From contig CAMBSS010000057.1 in the NCBI GenBank assembly GCA_945870465.1, positions 1 to 22,582 of the forward strand: a stretch of DNA of 22,582 nucleotides. The letters are read 5' to 3'. Below are positions 1-6,634 of this stretch, one piece after another; position 1 is the stretch's first letter, and each line of letters starts with the position of its first letter. The notes beneath the pieces are model-generated. The model had not been told where the DNA came from, ran no database searches, and worked only from the letters and a program-made list of their open reading frames with translations. Source of the stretch: Bordetella parapertussis (GTDB lineage Bacteria; Pseudomonadota; Gammaproteobacteria; Burkholderiales; SG8-41). A program made the position numbers and the translations under genes.

Positions 1-207
1 CTGCTGCGCACGCATTTTTACCTGGTCGATCATAGTTTGAACGGCACTTTCGTAACTCTCGAGAGCGGGGAAGAAGTGCACGTGCTGCGCAAGGAACTGC
101 TGCTCGACGGCACGGGCAAGCTGACGCTGGGTTTGAGTTCAACCGAAGGCGCAGCCGACGTCATCACCTTCACGCGCGACCGCCGTTCGATCTACCGCGC
201 GCCTTAA
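1..207 (+). CDS. FHA-domain protein, C-terminal fragment
   Basis: This is an open frame from the first base to a TAA at 205-207 (68 codons), so only the C-terminal end of the protein is in the window. The segment DHSLNGTFV (residues 10-18 of the fragment) matches the conserved D-x-S-x-N-G-T-x-V core of forkhead-associated domains, which bind phosphothreonine peptides. It is followed by a strand resembling the last FHA strands (KLTLG) and a short tail. Known of the family: in betaproteobacteria an FHA domain often forms the C-terminus of class III adenylate/guanylate cyclases, and this could be one, but the catalytic part lies outside the window. I am confident of the FHA fold, not of the whole-protein function. 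Confidence 0.8.
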   Translation: MLRTHFYLVDHSLNGTFVTLESGEEVHVLRKELLLDGTGKLTLGLSSTEGAADVITFTRDRRSIYRAP

Positions 208-236
208 GCCGAGACCAGAAGCGTTTTCAAATATAA

Positions 237-397
237 TTTGGAACCGCAGATGGACGCAGATAAACGCAGATAAGTGCAAAGGACTGGTCGATGGTTCGAG
301 GCCGGATCTGGAGTTAAATCGGCGTTAATCGGCGTACTCCTCAAGGGGGTATTAAAAAGAATGTATCGGCGTTTGCTTGTCGGTGTTGTGGTGTTGA
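237..397. repeat. Dispersed inverted-repeat element, copy 1 (interrupted)
   Basis: The left arm (244-273) is three near-copies of a 10-nt unit, GCAGATAAAC-like. The right arm (about 317-335 and 364-372) carries the complementary type of unit, ATCGGCGTTA. The element aligns along its whole length with 5788-5920, including the central part and the trailing segment GCTTGTCG..GTTGTG. Compared with that copy, the right arm here is interrupted by about 27 extra bases (336-363). It fills the gap between the converging FHA gene and the oxidoreductase gene. No coding capacity is evident. It is a non-autonomous MITE- or REP-like repeat by inference. Confidence 0.7.
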
Positions 398-413
398 GAG
401 AGGTTCCAGCGCG

Positions 414-1295
414 TCAGGCGGAACGCTCCTCTGCGAGCAGCCTGACGACGTCTTCGCCGGTGCGCGATTTATCGCGGTTCTCCGGTGATTCCTTGCCCAG
501 CGCGGTGGTCGCAATGAAGGTGTACATGTCGGCCGCGCCCTGGAAGATGCGCGGTGTCAGTCCGGCGCCTTCGAAAGTCTGCGCGATCTGTTCCATCTCC
601 GGCACCCAGCGGTAGGCCTTGGGCGGCATGCGCGGCAGCGCGTCGATGACGAAATTGTAGACATCGCTGCGCGACGCCTTGATCTGCGCCTCGAGCGCGG
701 CGTCGACGCCGAGCCGGCGCGCCGATATCAGCAGCTCCAGCACCAGCGCCTGCACGCCCTTGGTCATCGCGGCATAGCACATCTTGATCGCGCTGGCGTC
801 GCCGCTGCGCTCGCTCATGAAGTGCACGGTGATTCCCGGCGTCGTCAATTGCTCGAGTTCGCGCGCTTCCGGGCCCGACACGTAGAGCGTCATCTTGGCG
901 GGGCCGCGCGGCGGCGGCCCGATGATACCGGCGTCGGCGCAGCGCCCGCCGGCCGCGGTGATTTTGAGATTGATCTGCTGCATGGTGACCGGCGAGATCG
1001 CATTGCAATCGACGAAGAGCAGGCTGCGCTTGCTGGCGGCCAGCGCCTGCGCGACTTCGCCGGCGAAGTCGAGCGCCGACCCGGGGTTCATGATCGACAG
1101 GATGACGTCGCAGCTCGCGACGAGTTTTGCGATCGAGCCGACGTCGGTGAGCCCGGCCTGCTCGGCCAGCGCCTTGCTGCGCGCGCTGCGCTGGTCGAGC
1201 GCGGTGCAGACCTTGAATCCCTTGGTCTTCAGTTGCAGTGCCACGGCCTGTCCCATGTCGCCGGGGCTCATTACGCCTATGGTTTCGATTTTCAT
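414..1295 (-). CDS. NAD(P)-dependent oxidoreductase, 6-phosphogluconate dehydrogenase-like, DUF1932 C-terminus
   Basis: The 293-residue protein starts at the ATG read leftward from 1295, which has GGAG about 8 nt upstream and gives an N-terminus (MKIETIGVMSPGDMG) that begins directly with the dinucleotide-binding loop. An upstream in-frame ATG at 1394 would add 33 residues with no family resemblance. The N-terminal Rossmann domain (residues 1 to about 150) has the GxMxPGxMG loop at 7-15. Lys171 in the GDASAIKMCYAAMTKG stretch sits where beta-hydroxyacid dehydrogenases carry their catalytic lysine. The all-helical C-terminus resembles the DUF1932 domain found in a subgroup of NAD(P)-dependent oxidoreductases. 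The substrate is unknown. The gene is divergent from an MFS transporter, which might bring in the substrate, but this is only an inference. Confidence 0.88.
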   Translation of the reverse strand: MKIETIGVMSPGDMGQAVALQLKTKGFKVCTALDQRSARSKALAEQAGLTDVGSIAKLVASCDVILSIMNPGSALDFAGEVAQALAASKRSLLFVDCNAISPVTMQQINLKITAAGGRCADAGIIGPPPRGPAKMTLYVSGPEARELEQLTTPGITVHFMSERSGDASAIKMCYAAMTKGVQALVLELLISARRLGVDAALEAQIKASRSDVYNFVIDALPRMPPKAYRWVPEMEQIAQTFEGAGLTPRIFQGAADMYTFIATTALGKESPENRDKSRTGEDVVRLLAEERSA

Positions 1296-1453
1296 GTGCG
1301 GGTCTCCGAAATTCTCGCATCGCGATGGGATGCGGGTCAGCGGTGATTCTACAGTACCGCTGCGCGCCGCCGGCGGCATGCCGCGCGCATGCATTACAAT
1401 GGAGATTCACGTTCAGTCAGTGCGGCGCGTCACGTCGCCGCGCCAGGGAAGCC

Positions 1454-2620
1454 ATGGGGTTTTACGTCATCGTCGTCCTGACGGTGCTCAATCATATTGC
1501 GTACAAGGGCAGCAAGATGCTGCTCTCCCTGTACGCGATAGATCTTGGCGCAAGCCCCCTGACCATCGGCATCCTGTATTCGCTGTATTCGTTTTTTTCG
1601 TTGTTTCTGGCGCTATACGCAGGTCGCATATCCGACCGGCTGGGCCCGCGCCTGCCCATGCTGATCGGGTCGCTGGCGCTCGGTTGTGGGTTGTTGATTC
1701 CCTATGTGTGGCGCGGGCTGCCTGCGTTGTTCGTGTCGGCGACGCTGATCGGCACGCTGTATATTTTTTACACAGTGTCGGCGCAGCACCTGATCGGCGC
1801 GTTCGGCTCCGGCCACAAGCGCACGCGCAATTACGCGACGTTCAGCCTGGGCATCGCGCTGACTGCGTTGCTGGGGCCGACGCTGACCGGCTTCATGATC
1901 GACACGGTCCAGCATCAATCGACGTATCTGGTGCTCGCGCTGCTGCCGGTCGGGCCGATCGTGTTTCTGCTGTTTTTCGCGCGCGGCCTGCCGCACGTTG
2001 CCGATGACGAAAAAAAGCGCAGCGGGCAGAGCACCATGGACCTTTTGCGCAACCCGTCGCTGCGCCGCGCATTCATCGCGGCTGGCATCATCGAAACCGG
2101 TGGCGAATTATTTCAATTCTACATGCCGATTTACGGCCATTCGATCGGGCTTTCGGCGACGCTGATCGGCATCATTCTTGGTACCTATGCCGTGGCGGTG
2201 CTGATGACTCGGCTGGTGATGACAGCATTGGTGAAGCGCAGCAGCGAGGAGAAGGTCCTCTACGTTTCGCTGGCGCTGGCAGCGGTCGCGTGCCTGCTGT
2301 TTCCGTTCTCCACCAGCGTTTACACGCTGGCTGCCATTTCTTTCGCGTTCGGCATCGGGCTGGGCTGTTGCGGCCCGTTGTCGATGGTAATCACTTACAA
2401 CCGCGCGCCCGAGGGACGCAGCGGTGAAGCGATGGGACTGCGCCAAAGCTGCAATAAATTCACCGAGGTGCTGGTGCCGCTTATATTCGGCACCGTCGGC
2501 AGTGCCTTCGGCATAGGCGCTGCGTTCTGGATGGATGCTTTGTTGCTGGGTGGCGGCGCGTTTCTGATGAAGACAGATGCACGACAGCGCGCCAGCACCG
2601 GAAAAAAGAGCACCGCTTAA
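1454..2620 (+). CDS. MFS transporter
   Basis: This 388-residue, strongly hydrophobic protein has about 12 predicted membrane helices, the usual size for a major facilitator transporter. The loop after helix 2 carries motif A, GRISDRLGPR at residues 57-66, matching G-x(3)-D-R-x-G-R. A second-half loop, NRAPEGRSGEAMGLRQS, resembles the conserved loop before the last helices. ATG 1454 was chosen because GGGAA lies about 4 nt upstream and the protein then opens at the first helix; the frame stays open far upstream, but that part is the shadow of the opposite gene. The cargo cannot be told from sequence. It is divergent from the oxidoreductase (158 nt apart), and its stop overlaps the stop of the converging small membrane protein gene. 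Confidence 0.88.
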   Translation: MGFYVIVVLTVLNHIAYKGSKMLLSLYAIDLGASPLTIGILYSLYSFFSLFLALYAGRISDRLGPRLPMLIGSLALGCGLLIPYVWRGLPALFVSATLIGTLYIFYTVSAQHLIGAFGSGHKRTRNYATFSLGIALTALLGPTLTGFMIDTVQHQSTYLVLALLPVGPIVFLLFFARGLPHVADDEKKRSGQSTMDLLRNPSLRRAFIAAGIIETGGELFQFYMPIYGHSIGLSATLIGIILGTYAVAVLMTRLVMTALVKRSSEEKVLYVSLALAAVACLLFPFSTSVYTLAAISFAFGIGLGCCGPLSMVITYNRAPEGRSGEAMGLRQSCNKFTEVLVPLIFGTVGSAFGIGAAFWMDALLLGGGAFLMKTDARQRASTGKKSTA

Positions 2621-3045
2621 TTTTGCCGGTGGCGCAGGTAGAAGTAACCGATACCGTAGAGTAGTGCGAGCGGCGCCATCCACAACAACAGGTAGCCGCC
2701 GGCGATGCGGCCGTACACCAGCACGAGGTCGCGCCGGAAATCCTGTTCTATCTGTTCGGCCAGTGCGCCTTGCTGCACGCGCACGCGTTCCAGCAACTGT
2801 TCGGTATCGAGCAGCCAGGCGGCAAACCGCGTCCACGACTGCGGCGTGCCGCGGTATTCGGGGGCGGTTTCCCATAAGCGGTAGCGCTCGATCAATTGCA
2901 CGCGCTGGGCGCGACCTGCTTCCTGCGTGTCCTGGTAGGTGAAGTAGGCCGCCGGCAGCAGGGTCAACGCGGCGAGCAACAGGAATCCCCATTGCCACGC
3001 GGCGAGGAGAGGCGCAGCACGTCGAGCTGTCGCGGCGGTTGACAT
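2617..3045 (-). CDS. Uncharacterised two-helix membrane protein
   Basis: I do not recognise this 142-residue protein. It has a basic N-terminus, a membrane helix at about 16-36 (QWGFLLLAALTLLPAAYF), a soluble middle of about 75 residues rich in charged and aromatic residues with Trp-containing motifs (RYRLWET, WTRFAAWLLDTEQLLERV), and a second helix at about 112-134 followed by a basic tail. With both ends basic, the middle probably faces the periplasm. The start at 3045 is the only ATG just before the first helix, though no convincing ribosome binding site precedes it; the frame stays open to 3300 over the divergent esterase gene. Its TAA overlaps the MFS gene's TAA within a TTAA palindrome (2617-2620). 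Confidence 0.65.
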   Translation of the reverse strand: MSTAATARRAAPLLAAWQWGFLLLAALTLLPAAYFTYQDTQEAGRAQRVQLIERYRLWETAPEYRGTPQSWTRFAAWLLDTEQLLERVRVQQGALAEQIEQDFRRDLVLVYGRIAGGYLLLWMAPLALLYGIGYFYLRHRQN

Positions 3046-3088
3046 GCGAAAATGATAGCATCGGCAGCATGTATCTCTGGCAGGAAAT

Positions 3089-3961
3089 ATGAGAATCGTC
3101 TCATCCTTGGTGGTGCCGATTCTGGCCGTTGCGCTGGCTGCTTGCGCATACGCCGCGCCACACGTAACAACGCTGCATTTTCCAAGTATCGACGGCAAGA
3201 CCCGGCTCACCGGGTATTTATGGCAGCCGCAGGGGGAGGGCCCGTTTCCCGCGATCGTGATGCTGCACGGGCGCGCCGGCCCGTATTCGACGGCGGCCAA
3301 GGGTGTTTATGACGCCTCGACGCTGACCCAGCGTCATCGCTCGTGGGGCGAATTCTGGGCGGCGCGCGGCTATCTTGCGCTGCACGTAGACAGTTTCGGG
3401 CCGCGCGGTTACGCCCAGGGCTTTCCCATACATTCATACAAGAACCGCCCGGAGGCAGTCAGCGAGCAGACGGTGCGTCCGCTGGATGCTTACGGCGCTT
3501 TGCACTATCTGCGCAGCCGCAGCGACGTCATCGCGAATCGTATCGGCGTGCAGGGATGGTCGAATGGCGCGATGACGGTATTAGCCGCATTGGGCAGCGC
3601 CACGCGCGGTATCGGGCAACCCAATCCGCAGAGCGGCTTCCGCGCAGCGCTCGCGTTATACCCGGGTTGCCGCGAACAGGAGAAACAGGATTACGTGCCG
3701 TATGCGCCCATGCTGATGCTGCTCGCTGCCGAAGACGAAGAAGTGTCGCCGCTGGTGTGCCGGCGCTTCGGCGAACGTACGATGGCGCGCGGCGGCAAGC
3801 TGGAATTCGTGGTTTATCCCGGCGCCCGGCATTCGTTCGACGATCCGGGCAGCCGGAAACAGGCGAACGAAGCCAATCGGGCGGCGACCATCGATGCGCG
3901 CCAGCGTGCCGAACAGTTTTTTGCCGCGCATTTGCGCGACGTGGATCGTGTTACAAAATGA
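3089..3961 (+). CDS. Dienelactone hydrolase-family alpha/beta hydrolase, exported (possible lipoprotein)
   Basis: The 290-residue protein starts at an ATG with AGGAA 4 nt upstream. The N-terminus is a signal sequence whose end, LAAC at 16-19, fits a lipobox, so Cys19 may be lipid-anchored; cleavage after AYA by signal peptidase I is the alternative. The rest is an alpha/beta hydrolase of the dienelactone hydrolase type. HG at 60-61 forms the oxyanion region, Ser158 lies in the nucleophile elbow GWSNG, Asp216 in AAEDEE, and His248 in GARHSFDD. The nucleophile is serine, not the cysteine of classical dienelactone hydrolase. The substrate is unknown; an ester or peptide-like bond outside the cytoplasm is likely. 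It is followed at once by gamma-glutamyltransferase, suggesting joint expression or a shared periplasmic role. Confidence 0.87.
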   Translation: MRIVSSLVVPILAVALAACAYAAPHVTTLHFPSIDGKTRLTGYLWQPQGEGPFPAIVMLHGRAGPYSTAAKGVYDASTLTQRHRSWGEFWAARGYLALHVDSFGPRGYAQGFPIHSYKNRPEAVSEQTVRPLDAYGALHYLRSRSDVIANRIGVQGWSNGAMTVLAALGSATRGIGQPNPQSGFRAALALYPGCREQEKQDYVPYAPMLMLLAAEDEEVSPLVCRRFGERTMARGGKLEFVVYPGARHSFDDPGSRKQANEANRAATIDARQRAEQFFAAHLRDVDRVTK

Positions 3962-3976
3962 GAGCAGGCACGCTGG

Positions 3977-3982
3977 TATACT
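3977..3982 (+). promoter_or_regulatory. Possible extended -10 promoter for ggt
   Basis: TATACT preceded by TGG gives an extended -10 element at 3974-3982. The nearest -35-like hexamer, TTACAA at 3951-3956, is 20 nt away, longer than ideal, so the site would rely on the extended -10. Predicted transcription would begin near 3989, downstream of the first possible ATG (3958) and 38 nt before the favoured TTG start. Not proven. Confidence 0.35.
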
Positions 3983-4016
3983 CTGTGCGTAATTTGCGTA
4001 TGACCCCAATCCAGCC

Positions 4017-4021
4017 AGGGA
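4017..4021 (+). promoter_or_regulatory. Ribosome binding site deciding the ggt start
   Basis: AGGGA lies 5 nt before an in-frame TTG at 4027. The competing in-frame ATGs at 3958, 4000 and 4087 have no comparable Shine-Dalgarno match, so this site favours the rare TTG start. Confidence 0.45.
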
Positions 4022-4026
4022 TAAAT

Positions 4027-5769
4027 TTGTCGAACTCCACGTCCGGCGTGCAATCCCGCGCAGCGTTCAGCTTTGTTGCAGCTTTGATGCGGGTGCGTTG
4101 GGCGGCGGCAGCCATGCTTGCGCTGGCGAGCGTTGCCGTATCCGCAACGGGTGCGGACGTTCCGGCGCGCGCGGCGATTGCCTCCGCGCATCCGCTGGCG
4201 ACCGAAGCTGGCTACAAAATTCTGCAGCAGGGCGGCAATGCGTTCGACGCGGCGGTTACCGTCGCTGCCGTGCTGGGCGTTGTCGAACCGTATTCCGCAG
4301 GACTGGGCGGCGGCGGTTTCTGGTTGCTGCACCGCGCCGCGGACAAGTTTGAGGTCATGGTGGATGCGCGGGAGACCGCACCCGCCGCAATTACGAATTC
4401 CCTGTACGTTGATGAAAACGGCGTGCCGGTGCCGGGAGCAACATTGAAGGGCGGCAAAGCGGCCGGCATCCCCGGTGTGCCGGCGGGCCTCGCGCATCTC
4501 GCGCAACGCTACGGCAGGTTGCCGCTTCGCGTTTCACTGGCGCCGGCGATTGCACTGGCGCGCGACGGCTTCAACATTGACTCGCGTTTCGCGCGTATCG
4601 TCAAAGTGCGCGAAACCCTGCTGCTCGAAGGAGTGAATACGGCGCGCATTTTTCTTGATAACAACCATGCGCCGCAACAGGGCTATTTGCTGCGCCAGCC
4701 GCAGCTTGCCGCCACGCTGGAAGCGATAGCGTTGCAGGGGCGCAACGGTTTTTATCTGGGCCCTGTTGCGCAAGCGCTGGTCGGCGCCGTCAAGGCGGCC
4801 GGCGGCATGTGGCAGGAGTCGGATCTGTCGGACTATAAAATCGTCGAGCGCGCGCCGGTGCGCTTCAGTTATCGGGGAGCTACGATCGTGTCGGCCTCGC
4901 TGCCATCTTCGGGCGGCGTGACTCTCGCGCAGACGCTGAACATCCTTGAGCAGTTCCCGCTGGTCGACGCGCGCAATGCCGCCAGCGCGCATCTCGTCAT
5001 CGAAGCGTTGCGCCGCGGCTTTCAGGACCGCATGCGCTACCTTGGCGATAGCGACTTCGTCAAGGTGCCGACCGCAACGCTGGTGGGAAAATCCTATGCA
5101 CACAGCCGCGCCGCATCGATAGATCTGAATCTGGCAACGCCGATCGATGCGCTGTCGATTACGCCGCTGGTGGCGAAAAGCGAGAGCTATAACACAACGC
5201 ATTATTCGGTAATCGATGCCGACGGCAACCGTGTCGGCGCCACCTTGAGCATCAATTCGTGGTTTGGCTCCGGCGTGGTGGCCGCGGACACCGGCGTACT
5301 GCTCAACAATGAAATCGATGATTTTTCTCTGGGCGCGGGTCTGGCGAATACTTACCATCTGCTTGGCGGTGCTGCCAATGCGATTGCGCCGCGCAAGCGG
5401 CCGTTGTCCAGCATGAGTCCCACTTTCGTCGAGGATGCAAAGGGCGTGATGGTCATTGGCGCGCCGGGCGGCTCGCGCATCATCAGCATGGTGTTGTTCG
5501 GCATACTCGACTATGTGAATCAAGGCAAAGTCGATTTGCAGGGTATCGTTACGGCCCCGCGTTATCATCATCAATGGTGGCCCGATGTGGTCGAAATCGA
5601 ACCCGACAGTTTTTCGGCCGAGTGGCTTGCGGTGCTGACGGCAAAAGGCCACCAGCTCAGACCGGCGACACGAAAATGGGGCAATATGCAGGCGGTATTC
5701 AAATCCGGTGTCGACGGTGCGGCGCAGGCGGCAAGCGACCCGCGCGGTTTCGACATGGGCGGATATTAG
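4027..5769 (+). CDS. ggt: Gamma-glutamyltransferase (glutathione hydrolase), periplasmic
   Basis: The enzyme cleaves the gamma-glutamyl bond of glutathione and related compounds and matures by cutting itself into two subunits. From TTG 4027 the precursor is 580 residues, the same as E. coli Ggt. A signal peptide follows (RVRW, then an alanine-rich core, about residues 21-40). The small-subunit junction reads NTTHYSVIDADGN, with the nucleophile Thr390 (codon 5194-5196). Further conserved blocks are LLNNEIDDFS, KRPLSSMSPT, GAPGGSRI and APRYHHQWWPD. All parts needed for activity appear intact. Start choice: ATG 3958 overlaps the esterase stop (ATGA), ATG 4000 is possible, and ATG 4087 would begin right at the signal peptide; TTG 4027 has the best ribosome binding site. 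Function is sure; the start is not. Confidence 0.93.
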   Translation: MSNSTSGVQSRAAFSFVAALMRVRWAAAAMLALASVAVSATGADVPARAAIASAHPLATEAGYKILQQGGNAFDAAVTVAAVLGVVEPYSAGLGGGGFWLLHRAADKFEVMVDARETAPAAITNSLYVDENGVPVPGATLKGGKAAGIPGVPAGLAHLAQRYGRLPLRVSLAPAIALARDGFNIDSRFARIVKVRETLLLEGVNTARIFLDNNHAPQQGYLLRQPQLAATLEAIALQGRNGFYLGPVAQALVGAVKAAGGMWQESDLSDYKIVERAPVRFSYRGATIVSASLPSSGGVTLAQTLNILEQFPLVDARNAASAHLVIEALRRGFQDRMRYLGDSDFVKVPTATLVGKSYAHSRAASIDLNLATPIDALSITPLVAKSESYNTTHYSVIDADGNRVGATLSINSWFGSGVVAADTGVLLNNEIDDFSLGAGLANTYHLLGGAANAIAPRKRPLSSMSPTFVEDAKGVMVIGAPGGSRIISMVLFGILDYVNQGKVDLQGIVTAPRYHHQWWPDVVEIEPDSFSAEWLAVLTAKGHQLRPATRKWGNMQAVFKSGVDGAAQAASDPRGFDMGGY

Positions 5770-5787
5770 AAGCTGCCTCAAAAACAG

Positions 5788-5920
5788 TTTGGAACCGCCG
5801 ATAAACGCAGATGAACGCAGATAAGGTCAAGGGATTGGCCTTGATTCGGGGAAAGGTCTGGAATTATATCGGCGTCAATCGGCGTTTATCGGCGGTTGCT
5901 TGTCGAGGTTGTGTTTTTGA
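5788..5920. repeat. Dispersed inverted-repeat element, copy 2 (intact)
   Basis: Arms 5795-5823 and 5867-5895 are inverted repeats pairing at 25 of 29 positions, the outer 14 perfectly (CCGCCGATAAACGC against GCGTTTATCGGCGG), around a 43-nt centre. Each arm is itself built of 10-nt repeats. The left-hand TTTGGAACCGC, the centre and the right-hand GCTTGTCG..GTTGTG tail align with copy 1 at 237-397. It lies between ggt and the DUF4337 gene and could fold as a long hairpin in read-through RNA. There is no coding capacity. Confidence 0.78.
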
Positions 5921-5962
5921 GATGAGTTTTAGAAATAAAGGCAGAGCCGAGGAGGGTTTCTT

Positions 5963-6544
5963 ATGTCAGGAGCGGGTCACGGGCATGGCGGCGATCACAG
6001 CGGGCCGCAAAGCAAACGGATCGCGCTACTGATCTCGGTTCTCGCGCTGGTGCTGGCATTTGCGGAGACTCTGGGCCAAAGCGCGCAGACGACCGCCATC
6101 GATAAAAACATCGAAGCGTCGAACATGTGGTCGTTTTTTCAGGCCAAGACCATACGCATGACGGTGGTGCGCACGGCGGCGGAAGCGGCCGAGCTTGAAC
6201 TCAATCTGGTGAGTATGCCGAAGACCAAGGAGGCGATCACCGAACGCGTCGCGTCCTGGCGCAAGACCGCGGAACGCTACGATACCGAGCCGGAGACGCA
6301 GGAAGGCCGCAAGGAGCTGGCCGCGCGCGCCAAGGCGGCGGAAAAAATGCGCGATCGTTCGCTCGCTGCCTACCACCACTACGAAACCGCTTCGGCGGCG
6401 CTGCAGATTGCGATCGTCATGGCGTCCGCGGCGATCATTACCAGCATGATGGTGCTCGCATGGGTTTCTATCGGGCTGGGTGTCGTTGGCGTGGTGTTCT
6501 GCAGCATCGCTTTTTTCGCGCCGATGGCGGTGCATTTATTTTGA
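5963..6544 (+). CDS. DUF4337-family membrane protein
   Basis: The 193-residue protein starts at an ATG with an excellent ribosome binding site, GAGGAGGG, ending 6 nt upstream. A His/Gly-rich N-terminus (GHGHGGDH at 5-12) could bind metal. It is followed by one membrane helix at about 19-37, a long charged helical region at about 45-145 rich in Ala, Glu, Lys and Arg and probably coiled coil, and two closely spaced helices at about 148-164 and 167-188. This matches the DUF4337 family as I know it, a group without an assigned biochemical function. The repeat element lies in its upstream gap, so it probably has its own promoter after 5920, though none is clear. Its function is unknown. Confidence 0.82.
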   Translation: MSGAGHGHGGDHSGPQSKRIALLISVLALVLAFAETLGQSAQTTAIDKNIEASNMWSFFQAKTIRMTVVRTAAEAAELELNLVSMPKTKEAITERVASWRKTAERYDTEPETQEGRKELAARAKAAEKMRDRSLAAYHHYETASAALQIAIVMASAAIITSMMVLAWVSIGLGVVGVVFCSIAFFAPMAVHLF

Positions 6545-6551
6545 GGCCTGC

Positions 6552-6568
6552 CGGCGCGCGATGCGCCG
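6552..6568 (+). other. Short GC hairpin after the DUF4337 gene
   Basis: CGGCGC (6552-6557) and GCGCCG (6563-6568) form a perfect 6-bp stem with a 5-nt loop, 8 nt after the stop. No T-run follows, so a role as intrinsic terminator is doubtful; in such GC-rich DNA it may be chance. Confidence 0.3.
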
Positions 6569-6634
6569 CCGCCCGGTGACGTGCGCCGCGCGAACTGCGG
6601 TATCATTCATCGTCCGCTTCAATATTGCGACTGT

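Noticed and set aside
274..615. Open frame on the plus strand running from repeat copy 1 into the oxidoreductase gene
   Set aside because: It starts inside the repeat and continues antisense to a conserved gene; no motif recognised.
1296..1453. Operator or promoter in the divergent oxidoreductase/MFS gap
   Set aside because: A TACAAT at 1395-1400 could serve as a -10, but no matching -35 or clear palindrome was found, and no regulator gene is adjacent.
3039..3044. Perfect TTGACA hexamer before the esterase gene
   Set aside because: No -10-like hexamer lies 16-18 nt downstream (3061-3068 is CG-rich), and the hexamer overlaps the start codon of the opposite gene; likely chance.
3343..4026. 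Long upstream extension of the ggt frame over the esterase gene
   Set aside because: This part is the shadow of the esterase in another frame and has no resemblance to gamma-glutamyltransferase; the signal peptide begins much later.
4534..5781. A 415-codon open frame on the minus strand opposite ggt
   Set aside because: It is antisense to a complete, well-conserved ggt; its composition (Arg/His-rich, no recognisable motif) is typical of shadow frames in GC-rich coding DNA.
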